Shown in pieces: positions 24,601 through 36,600 of a DNA stretch of 64,000 nucleotides. The stretch is from Patiria pectinifera (Eukaryota; Echinodermata; Asteroidea; Valvatida; Asterinidae), in NCBI GenBank assembly GCA_029964075.1, contig CM057149.1, positions 1,498,465 to 1,562,464 of the forward strand, read 5' to 3'. Positions within the stretch are counted from its first letter, which is position 1; each line of letters begins with the position of its first letter. Under the pieces are notes generated by a model. That model saw only the letters and a program-made list of their open reading frames with translations. It did not search any database and was not told where the DNA came from. Made by a program: the position numbers and the translations under genes.

Positions 24601-27600
24601 ATTTTCTGTTATTGTCACTACTCTATTTTGTTTATATGTTTTTTATTTAATCTGGAGTAAGTCTTGAAAAAACGCCATCAGAAAATCAGTTCAAACTAAT
24701 TTTGCCAAGAGATTAAGTTTTGAGCTTGGAAAGTATTATGAAAACTTATGTTTTAAATGCGAAGATTTGTTTGTGGCAAGCAAAGTAGGATAATTATAAA
24801 CTAAAAATACACATTTCTATGTTTCCACCTGCCCTGTTTGGATATTAGGAATGGGGGTATATTGGCATTGAAATCAGCAGATTCCCCACCTGAATTCAAG
24901 CTGTGAGGACTGTTGTGAGAACAGTTTGTCAGTAGACAAACACAGCTACCGGTAGTGTCAAGTATCAAAACCTATCTTCCAAATGGGGGCGCTCTACAAA
25001 ACTGACCATTAGGCCAAAAAAAAAAGGTCTCCGGTTTCTGGTATGCACGCGTGTCGCCGTAGCCATGCGCGACGGCAAAATGAAAAAGTTTTTTTTCAAT
25101 AAAAGATGATGTTTCAAAACCGCTGAACTCACTGGTTTGACTGGAATCCTGCTGTTGCACAATTTGAACGTGTTTTTAGATGGGGTTAAGATCGAGAATA
25201 AGCTTTATGTGGCCTCTCTGGACTCCCATATATTTGCACTAAGTTTAGTCGGGCACCATTTGCAGTCATCAGGCGACATTTAAAGCAAAAAAACAGGTAA
25301 AAAAAAAAGAAGCCGCGTCGCCACATTATTTTTGGGCAGGCTCCATACCAGAAAGTGGAGACTTTTTTGTGGCCTTATTGTGCATACTGGAAAATCTGTG
25401 CCGACCTTCAAGGCACATTGTAATTGTTTTGAGCTTGTTTTCTTGTTTGGGAGTTGATGTCAGAAATATCTAACCTTTTATGGAAAGATGTACTAAAAAA
25501 TATTTTGTTTCAGTTACGTCTATTCAGAAGATAAAAGTAACCCACAATAATGAATAAACCTGTTAGTTTAACAGGGATGAGTTTAAGTCTCAAAATAATG
25601 ATGCCCTCAAATCAGCTTCTGCGGCAAATCTCCAGTTTAAGCGGGATATATGTGAGCTTCCTTTTTTTATATAACTTAATTTTTTAATCTTCCACTGTTT
25701 TTAATGTATAGGTACTCAGTAAAGAAGTCCCACAGAAAGAGTACTTACCGAAAGGAAAACCATTTGATGCAGATTTCACGCCGAAGAGAAATGTAAAAAA
25801 GAAACAAAAAGTGTCAAAAACCAACCTGAATTCAAGTAAACCGAAAAGAAACAGTGGGGCCCAAGGGTCACAGGAAGACCTTGGGATGAACAAAGTGCTT
25901 CGCAAGTATGGAAACAAAAAGAAAATGGGAGAAACGAGTCCAGGTAGTGATTGTGAGGCTGATGTGCTTTTGAAAACGGAAGTACTTTCCAAAACCTCTT
26001 CTGCTTGTAGAAAGACAAGCAACAGACATATATTATCCTCAGACTCAGAAGATGACTGCAGAAAGGATGTTGTGCCCTCAAGTAGAACAGGTAAGTGATA
26101 TGTTTCAATCTTGTAGATCCGCCAGTGAATGAATTCATCTATTCATTTCTGATTTTGTTTCAGATCAGATACTAGAAATAGTTAAATATTTTCCTCTGAA
26201 GGTGTCTGAAAGAAAATGATGATATTATGTTCCAACTCTATCATCATTTTGAAATTGTTGGAATTTGTTCTGTTTGTCTTTCTTTCAATGTTTTTTTAAC
26301 AACTTTTTCCCTGTACAATAAGTCCCTGCATTTTCGTATTTTGTTGAAATGCATCCAGATCATGGCTGTCGCCGGGGGAGGGGGTTGGAGGGCAAGGGGG
26401 AACTAGGCCCCCCCCCCCCACCCCCCCGGAAAAGCACCCAAAAAAGTAGAAAGAAAAAGGAAAAGGAGGTGTGAAGTCATATTTGCCATTAATTTAATAC
26501 ATATTTTAACAAAATATGCGTCTGTAGGGGTGTCAATGGGGATGGGGTGCGCAACACTAGCCCCCTTCTCCCCCCCTTTAGAAAAAATAATAAAGTTAGC
26601 TAAAATACAAGGATTTTTGGGGAAAAAATGTGCTTTACCCCTCACCCCCGACAAAAATCCTTGTGACACCCATGATCCAGATGTCCTTTGACTTCTCTGG
26701 TAAATGGAACATGGTGGTAGCATAGGGAAAGGCCATTCATGTTGATGCTACCCATGCCATGATGGCTTTGGACTTTCTGTTACTCGTAGTGGTCAAGTCC
26801 AATTCAAGCATTAAAATCATCCATAATGATCAACTTGTTGTTACCAGTTGCTGGTACAAGACCTCTTTGACATCTGTTAGGCTTGTAAAGTCACGGTGTA
26901 GCAACTTACCTAAGCAATGATAGCGGATGCTAAACTGCATCAGCTTGAGGGGTGAATTGATGAAATTGGTCAAGAATCCATAATCTTCACAGTGGTGTAG
27001 TTTGTCAACTTCCAATACCGAAGGGAGCGAATATCGGCTGTCCACCCGAAATAAAACCCTGTTATATTTGTTTTACTATACCTCATACATATTCAGCGCC
27101 GCTTTGTTGTTTTTTTCGTTGCAGTATGCACCTCAATTTTAATTTTTTTTTGGAAAAACTTCACCAGTTCAGCAAAAGAATCGTATTGCTCAACTTCACT
27201 AGTTCAGTTTGTTTACAATGCAGTGCAGCTGTAAATAGTTTGTGTACAACATTCTTTTGTACAGGAGGCATCTTAATTGTCCATAAATATTTTCTAGTTC
27301 GGCATCATTGAGCTCGCTCGGGAAAATAATGCGCCGTGCAACCATCTCATCGTGTGTAACTCGTTTGGGCGATGTTCGCGCATGCGTACTACACCCGTGC
27401 GACAGTTCCACAATTGCTTTGTAAATCGCATGCGTAGTAGACTGTCGTACGGGTAACCTGTGCGACAGTCTACTACGCATGCATATTTACCCTGTGCGTG
27501 AATCCTCGCGCGCGGGCTTGGTAAACAGCAAAACTAACATCTGGCACGTGATGGTGAATTGACCAGTGAGTGTTCTGCTCTCGATCATGAATATGTATGA

Positions 27601-30600
27601 GGTATAGTAATAAGCAATTCCAACTTTATCAATCTGCCATCAGCACCCCCACTCGCGTGTACGCGCATTTATTCATTTATGCACATGCGACACCATCACC
27701 ATGCACATGCAGCAACATCTCTTGACCAATCAAAGTAACCAGTTTTTGAAGGCTTGTTCATTATTTCCAGCAAGTATGGCAGGCTGTATAACAATCTGCA
27801 AGAATTTTAAAAACATAATATTGATTCGTGGATTGGGATGTGATGGTCTGGATCTGAGTTGGTCTTGGGATTGTGATGGTCTGGATCGGAGTTGGTCTTG
27901 GGATTGTGATGGTCTGGATCTGAGTTGGTCTTGGGATTGTGATTGTCTGGATCTGAGTTGGTCTTGGGATTGTGATTGTCTGGAACTGAGTTGGTCTTGG
28001 GATTGTGATTGTCTGGATCTGAGTTGGTCTTGGGATTGTGATTGTCTGGATCTGAGTTGGTCTTGGGATTGTGATTGTCTGGATCTGAGTTGGTCTTGGG
28101 ATTGTGATTGTCTGGATCTGAGTTGGTCTTGGGATTGTGATGGTCTGGTTCATAGTTGGTCTTGGGATTGTGATGGTCTGGATCTGAGTTGGTCTTGGGA
28201 TTGTGATTGTCTGGATCTGAGTTAGTCTTGGGATTGTGATGGTCTGGATCTGAGTTGGTCTTGGGATTGTGATTGTCTGGAACTGAGTTGGTCTTGGGAT
28301 TGTGATTGTCTGGATCTGAGTTGGTCTTGGGATTGTGATTGTCTGGATCTGAGTTGGTCTTGGGATTGTGATTGTCTGGATCTGAGTTGGTCTTGGGATT
28401 GTGATTGTCTGGATCTGAGTTGGTCTTGGGATTGTGATTGTCTGGATCTGAGTTGGTCTTGGGATTGTGATTGTCTGGATCTGAGTTGGTCTTGGGATTG
28501 TGATTGTCTGGATCTGAGTTGGTCTTGGGATTGTGATGGTCTGGATCTGAGTTGGTCTTGGGATTGTGATTGTCTGGATCTGAGTTGGTCTTGGGATTGT
28601 GATGGTCTGGATCTGAGTTGGTCTTGGGATTGTGATTGTCTGGATCTGAGTTGGTCTTGGGATTGTGATGGTCTGGATCTGAGTTGGTCTTGGGATTGTG
28701 ATGGTCTGGATCTGAGTTGGTCTTGGGATTGTGATTGTCTGGAACTGAGTTGGTCTTGGGATTGTGATTGTCTGGATCTGAGTTGGTCTTGGGATTGTGA
28801 TTGTCTGGAACTGAGTTGGTCTTGGGATTGTGATTGTCTGGTGATGGTCTGGATCTGAGTTGGTCTTGGGATTGTGATGGTCTGGATCTGAGTTGGTCTT
28901 GGGATTGTGATTGTCTGGAACTGAGTTGGTCTTGGGATTGTGATTGTCTGGAACTGAGTTGGTCTTGGGATTGTGATGGTCTGGATCTGAGTTGGTCTTG
29001 GGATTGTGATTGTCTGGATCTGAGTTGGTCTTGGGATTGTGATTGTCTGGATCTGAGTTGGTCTTGGGATTGATTTGTGTTGGCTTAGTCTGAATTAATA
29101 GTTTGCATTCAAGCTAAAACTTTCAGCTACTCAGTCTTTGTGTTGGAAATTGAAGAGCAAGTCTGTATTTCATGAAATGTCAAAAGTTTCTGTTAATTTC
29201 TTGAAAAAAGATTTTTTTACCTTATTGGTCATAATTAATTAATCATGTGGTTTAAGCACTGTTTCTTGTTTGAAATAATTTTTTTTTTGTTCACCCATGT
29301 ATAGAGTTGAACAGTTGGATTGAAATTTACAATCCTCAAGAAAAGAAGTGGATCTGTGTGGATTGTGTTGGGGGCCATATCGACCGACCAGATTTATGTG
29401 AGCAGAGTGCAACTAATCCATTATGCTATATTATAGCTGTTGATAATGGTAAGAATATTCTAGAGGACTAAATAGACTATATAGTAACGATATTGCCACT
29501 CTTGTCAACTGTGCTGGATTGAAATTTTTACATCAAAAGCAGTCTGCCAAAGCCTGCACATAGAAAATATGGTTGTAGAGTTAAAGGTTTACATAATAAA
29601 AAAGCTACACATGGTTCTGAAATTGTGAATATGTAAGGTGAAGATTTTAGAGTATTGGGGTTTCAGTAGCTTATTGAGACTTGGGACACCAGGAAATCGT
29701 CATTTTGCCCCTGCCCACAAAAAGCTCTTTCTGTCTGTGAGGTCATGTGCAAAACAGATAGTTTCCAACCCTCAGTGTTCTGTCTGTAAAGGAAAGAAAA
29801 CACCTAAAATTCAACCTCATGCCTCAAGAATGCAAGAACCACAATGGTTGCATGATGGAGACATTAAGCTTCTGTTGGCCAAATATCATCACATTTCTGT
29901 CCATTTCATATTAGTTATTAATACAAAGTATACCTGAATTTGAAGGTTGCAATGGACAAAACTCAAAGTAACACCTTCTAGTTCTAGTCACCTGATTCTG
30001 CTAAAGTGGGAATATAGATTCGATTAACTCTGCCCCTACCTTTTTTTAACAGAATGATTTTTTTAAAAACTTCTTGCAAAGTTCTTATCTCAAAATGTTT
30101 AGGACAGTATGTGGCACAGCAGTAACAACTACTGTAAAAATTTATAAGATACTCTGGTGGTTTTGGACTAAAGTGTTGAAAGTGTTTATAAGAATTGTTT
30201 TTATGTTGCAGAAAACTGTGTAAAGGATGTCACCAAGCGCTATGCATCCAAGTGGATGCATGAGACAGAAAAGCTGAGGGCGCCCTCAGTCTGGTGGGAG
30301 AACACATTGAAACCTTACCACACAAAGCTTATCAAAAAAGATAAAGAAGAAGATGAACACTTACAAAGTGAGTGCAGGTCATTAGTAGCCTTGCAAATGC
30401 AAGTAAATTTCATTGCAAATCCAACACTTATAAATCTGCTCATTATACTTGATGCTAGCATCAGTGGCGTAGCCACGGGAGGGCGTGGGGGGGGGCGACA
30501 GTCCCCCATAAAACCTTGTCGCCCCCCACTGAGATTTAGAGTTTCTAAAAAACTTATCATTGATCTACATGACGCCCCCCCCCATGAAATGTTCCAGCCC

Positions 30601-33600
30601 CCAGCCCCTCCAAACAACATCACTTCACTTCATAGAGTTTTGGTTTCAGTTCTTTCTTCACTCTGAGCACATTTTTTTATCTAAATAAATCATTTTCTGG
30701 TCATTACCAATGTTCCTATTGCCTTTAATATGGGCCACATGCAGCCTCAGTTCATAGCTGCCAACTGTTAAATTTTTTTTGGTAATTATTATGAATTTTT
30801 GGTTAAATTACAAAAATACGAATTGCCACGAAAAAAATTATGAATTTCCCATTTTCAACCTAACGAGAGAAAAAAAATACTTGTAAAGTGTCCTTTTGGT
30901 CCGAAAACTTCTGGCGAAATGTTACGTTAATTGATGGACTGGTGACAAGTCTAATGCAGTGTGCGCAGTGTGGAGTACTTGAGGACGAGACTAGAAATAT
31001 TTTTCAATGGTGTGTCGATTGCGTGCACCTTGTGGATATGCGTGGATGTGAACGTGTGTACTGACTACTGTTCGGTGACGATCGTGAGCACATTGGTCAC
31101 TTATTACTGGGATGAGACCCATGAGTGCGAGTTTTTGATCGTGGAATTTAAGGGTATGGTTGGAAGAATCGGTAATAGAGTTGGAGTTTATCACAGCGTC
31201 CAGAAAAGATCAATCAGCATGCGTTTGCAAGTTATGTTGGCAGGATGTTATAAAAACATACCAACTGGAAACTCAACATCTATATAGAATGCATCTCTGC
31301 GCACATGTTATTATTGTTATTATTTATCTGACTTCAACAAACAAATACGGACAGTAATTTAACACAATTAAATTATTAATTTTTATTTTTTTATTTTTTG
31401 TTATTAATTTTTTTTTATTTTTTTTTTATTTTTTTTAAGGCCTATTTTTCCCCCCAAGGCCTACACAGTATATTATTAATCACAACAAGAAGGGTTTGCA
31501 CATGTATGTGTACATGTAAACCATGTGCCTGCTGGTCCCCCTGGATCCGCCCTTGAGTTGAAAATGACCACGCGGGTTGATTACTAATTTGGATTTCTAA
31601 AAGTTGGCAGCTGTGTCATTTTACAATGAAAATAACAGTGTACCAATTGGTTAGTGTACATTTATCACAGGGCATGTTACCAAGTTTGACAGAGCTAATG
31701 GCAGATCATGTAGATTGCAAGTTCAGCAAGTTACCTAATAAAAAGTTGTGATTTAATTGGTCCATGTGCACTGTGCCAATTGAGAGGATGGACGGGTAAA
31801 ATTCAAGAATTTTGAACAAATCAGTGTTGGGTTGCAAACACTGAATTAAATTTTTGAATATCATTGAAATATCTCGGAATAAATGCCAAAAAGTTCTGAA
31901 ATTGTATTTGTCACCATGCACTTTAGCTGTAACGCCTCCTGTGTAGTCTGATTAGCCCACCGCAGCCACAAGTGTCACATTGAACATACCACCATGTTCA
32001 TACACATGCACATATTTAGTTGACCCCCTACATTATAGGTCACTCTGCCAACAATGCGTTGGCCTGTCTTAGTTTTAAGGCTTCATCAGACTAACTCAAG
32101 AGTGGCATCTACCCATTTTTATTCCCCATCCTGTGAGTGACACATGAGAGATAATTGCCTTTACATAGCAAGTTTTCTGGCCCACACACCACACTTGATG
32201 GTAATCATTTGGTATTGTCCCATCTTTTGACTCTAAAATTTAGCCATGGCAGCTTCACTATTATTTTTAGCAGTTACTGTATGGACTTGTTTAATACGTT
32301 TTTTATCATTTTTTTTTCTCCAGGTTTGTTTAGAATTTTCATCAGTATTTTACAGTTCTCATAGTTATTTATTTTTATCACCGTAAAAGTCAGAACAAAC
32401 ATTATTTCTGAAGATGTGAAGACTTAACATTTTTTTCTGCTATTAATTTCTAGAACAACTTCAAGACAAACCTATGCCAACAAGCATTTCAGAGTTCAAG
32501 AACCATCACTTGTAAGTTGCATTTTTCTACATTTTTATCATTCTGTAGGTGTAGAAGACATGGTCAGTACCAGATCAGTTAGGCTAGCGGAATGAAAGGT
32601 CTATGTGATATTAGTTTACCAACTGAAATGCAGTAATGAAAAAAATGTTTGCTGTAGAAATGAGAACGTACAGTTTATGCATTTCCATTCTTTACATTTG
32701 CAATGTGATGCATTTCCTGATAACTGCATCACACAGAATCAATTGCTATGAAAGTTTGTTAATTCACATGAATTACATAGAACTTGTAATCTGGCGATAA
32801 CAATCTATTAATCACTTTGTTTTTGAAGGAGCACTTTGAGAATGTGTCATTTTAGGTTTAAAAACAATTCCAAAACAACGATCATAAAAAAGTAGAATAC
32901 ACAGCTATCCGCTTTGTGCACAAGTAACCCATCCGCAGCCAGAAAAGGAGAGTTTGGGTGACCTAGACTGATTCCCGATCCATCCACTGCATATTTCGAA
33001 TGTTTCCAAAGTTATTGGATGGCGGGGATTAGCTTTGAAAACCACCGCAATTTGATTTTGAATGCATTCCCCCGCTGACGACGCCTGGCGCCAGAGTTGT
33101 AACCAAGTCATTTTCTTCCAAGTTTTCCAAGTCAAGTTAAGTCCCAAGTCAAATTTTAGCAAGTCAAGTCAAGTCTCAAGTATTATTTTTTCCAAGTCAA
33201 GTCAAGTCTCGAGTCACTTGTTCACAAGTTAAGTCCCAAGTCAATTTTTTCTCAAGTCAAGTCAAGTCTTGAGTCATTTTTTTTGGATAATGGAAGCACA
33301 TACTACGTACAGGAACCAGTTTATGTGTTCGACGACAGAGCTGGAGTAGTGATTGGAATGGGGTTTATCAAAGTGTGAGTCATGTAAGGAGATTTTTAAA
33401 AAAATCATACTTTTCAAATGTCTTCTCTCAAACACCTTATTTGTTCTAAATGCATTTTGATATAATATTTTCAAACTTGTTCCGTCATGTTGAATGTTTG
33501 AAGAACGTCTGACAAAATGTCCTTCCTAACATTTTCAGCTAATACATGATGTGAATTCTTTTTGTTTTATGGTGGATTTGGGGTAGCAGCTGTTTTCCAG

Positions 33601-36600
33601 TCATTTAAATCCTAGTGGCAATTAGCACGCTTACCGGTAAACCACTCAATGTGTACCTGTAGCCTATGATCTCTATGGAATGACCGCTCTATAAAAGTGG
33701 ATGGTACTCAGACTACGCACGGCACAAACTTCGCCATAACACACGCACAGTGCTAGTCATGTACATGACTTGTGGCAGGCTCAGGATGCCCAGCTATTGT
33801 GTGGTGGTTGCTAATTCATTATGTATATATATCTGCATTCTTTTCAACCGATATCATTATGCTACACTGTAGTGCACATGAACGCCCAGAGGTTTGTGTT
33901 TTTTTTTTCTAACCTTAAGAAACGTGTTAATTCGTGTTAAGTCTCAAGTCATATTTTTTCAAGTCAAGTCTCAAGTCATTATTCCCCAAGTCAAGTCAAG
34001 TCTCAAGTAAAAAAGAGTCAGACTTGAGTCCAACTCGAGTCCGAGTCAGCGACTCGAGTCAACAACACTGCCTGGTGCTTACGCGAAGATGCGGTGGCTA
34101 TAGCTTTTGCACATTCAGGAAGTCACCCGTACTTTGTGAGTGAACCAGTACAGTACAGTACAGTACACGCATGCTGTGCGTCCTGCCCACGGAGCTCTCA
34201 AAAGAGGTAAAAATGCGCCCTCTTTTGTTGGCACACGGAGCTCATGCCTTACAAAATTGCAGTTTTTAGTTCTCATCTTGATTCTTGTCACATGTTTCTT
34301 TTAAAAACACTTTCAAAGACATGTACTCTTATTGAAGGACCAGATATCCCATAGTGCATTGTTGCTTGCTTAGTATGTAATGTGGAAATGTTCACTGTTG
34401 AAAATACACAAAGGTATTGGCATTAAAAGCTGCTGCATCAGATTTGAACAAACTAGGTTTTTCAACTTCTTCTCTTCAAAGGCAAACCTTTGAAATATGG
34501 TAAACGAATAATCCAAAACACAAAGGCTTTGGATGAAAATGCATACATATATGTTTTATATAACAGATATGTACTAAAGCGGCACCTGTTGAAATTTGAG
34601 GCCCTGTACCCTGAATCTGCTACTATTTTGGGCTACTGTAGAGGTGAGGCAGTATATTCAAGGAACTGTGTTCACACTGTAAGTGTTTAATGGTTATTAT
34701 CAAATTTATTTGTTTTTCGTACATGTACCAGTATACCTGTTAACATTCAATTAGGAAGAGTTAAATGATGTCTTTGGCAATTTTTGCCAGAATTCAAAGA
34801 AAATCAGCCGTGATTCACTGGCAAATAAAGGTTTTCTTTTTAAAGATTTTTTAATGTTCTGCCCCCCTCCTGGCCTCATGATGGAAGAATTCTTTTTCCA
34901 TTGCAGAACAAATGACCGCTGTTAGCCTATATCTACAGTATGCACAAAGTCTTGTGGTGGAAGTTGCCCAAAGCCAAACCCTCTGTGCATCCTGAATTTC
35001 CCTTAAATACAAACCCTTTTTTTCCCCCAGCAACACAAGCCATGTACATAAATCAATGAAAACTGTTCTGTTTATATGACGAAAAACACCAATATTTAAA
35101 AAAAAATGGCCCAAATCCCCTTTTGTTTGGTATGACCCGCTTGCAAGTGTGCTAATCCCACCAAAGTGTCATTTATTGTGACATGAGTTTCATGATAGGC
35201 TTCAAGAGCATGTATGGATAGAAGTGTGGTGGCCAGTTTACCCACATCCCAGGGTGCCATCCCTTTATTGAATATTGGTCTCCAGTTGTGAACAGCTGAA
35301 TAGTAGCACCTTCTATTAAACGATAGTGTCCAGTGTCATCTGAATTGCAGAGCATCCCATTTGTAGTCAGTTGATCAGTCCTCCCCACCCCGCTAGGCCA
35401 CACACCCTCCCCTTGCTACCAAATTCAGATTTTGATTTCTATTTACATAAATTGAAACTGTAAAGTGAAAGTCAGTTTGCAAGTGAAGTTTTTACAATTT
35501 ACACCAACAACCTTCGCACAGCTGAATAAAGTGAAGTTGACTTTTTTTGGACATAAGAAGGAACATGGTGAAATAAGAAGTGAAATGGGGACCTAGGTGG
35601 GGGCACAATATGCACCCTATTCAACATGAAAACTACTCCTGTTGGATGTCCACTGTTGCAATGGTAACTGATTTAAAGCATCAATACTCATAAATTTAGT
35701 CTGTTTTGGATGAAAATATGCACATTGTGCATTTTTTATAAGTCAAAACACATAACTTCCATTTCCGAAACCTATTAAGTATTCACTTTAGACTGCAATT
35801 CATGGCCACGTGAGTAACTATAATGCATATTTATGATCTAATATTGCCTCCTCGGAAGGTATGGCATTGTGAGTACCTGGAGAGGGAAGTGTAGGCAAGG
35901 ATGTCACTACACCAATTTGAGGGGGGAGGGAGTGTCGACAAAATTGCCGACAAAATTGCCGACAGCCCAGTTACCACTTCGTGCTGGTAGGTAGCCAGAA
36001 ATTCTTTCCCAATCACTTGGCCGCCACAAAATAGCGGGGGAAGGCATTTTGGAGGACAAGACACCATTTTACTAATGGGATGCTCTTCAATTCATAGGAT
36101 ACTAGACACTCGTGCGCAGTGGGGCATTGTTATTCATTGCGGCTTAGATATGTGCCGCCCGAGTCCCACCCGAGTGATTTTTTCCAACTTTCACTCGGGA
36201 GGTAACACACTGAGTATACAGTGTTTAAACGTCGGTGAAGGCCAAAACCTAATTTGATTTATATCACCCCGACGCAAAATTCCATCTTATAATAGTTTAT
36301 GCGGTACCCACTGCTATGTACATCAGATTCAAACCAGCCAACCGATCCCGTTAGCTCGGTGGCCGAGTGGTAAGACATCTGCACTAGAAAGCAGGTGGTC
36401 GTGGGTTCGAGTCCCACCCGAGTGATTTTTTTCAACTTTCACTCGAGAGGTAACACACCGAGTATACAGTGTTTAAACGTCGGTGAAGGGCAAAACCTAT
36501 TTTGATTTATATCACCCCGACACAAAATTCCATCTTATAATAGATATGTGCTGATGTTTTGGGACAATGATTTGACCTCCCATAAAGTCTCACAACCCCC

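Larger units (their letters stand above)
26091..29304 (+). other. XPC intron, 3.2 kb
   Basis: It contains a hAT-like MITE (26361-26674), a 55-base hairpin (27428-27482) and the 33-bp minisatellite (27830-29072). The remaining sequence shows no exon. Confidence 0.65.

Noticed and set aside
27199..27480. 93-codon minus-strand frame
   Set aside because: Its first third is encoded by the hairpin at 27428-27482 and the rest has no recognisable similarity.
27701..28225. 174-codon open frame of 11-residue repeats (and its 130-codon minus-strand partner)
   Set aside because: Both are produced by a stop-free 33-bp minisatellite whose unit is a multiple of three; no start context or flanking coding sequence supports a gene.
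29638..29937. Extra XPC exon in the 0.76-kb intron
   Set aside because: The flanking exons join in phase (Glu codon split G|AA) and match human XPC without a gap, leaving no room for another exon.
30256..30666. Longer coding exon extending past 30367
   Set aside because: XPC similarity stops exactly at the GTGAGT donor; beyond it the frame runs into a MITE fragment with G and C runs.
36353..36425. Independent tRNA-Ser gene
   Set aside because: The acceptor stem has a mismatch, the anticodon loop is one base long, and the sequence continues into a SINE tail flanked by a target duplication.
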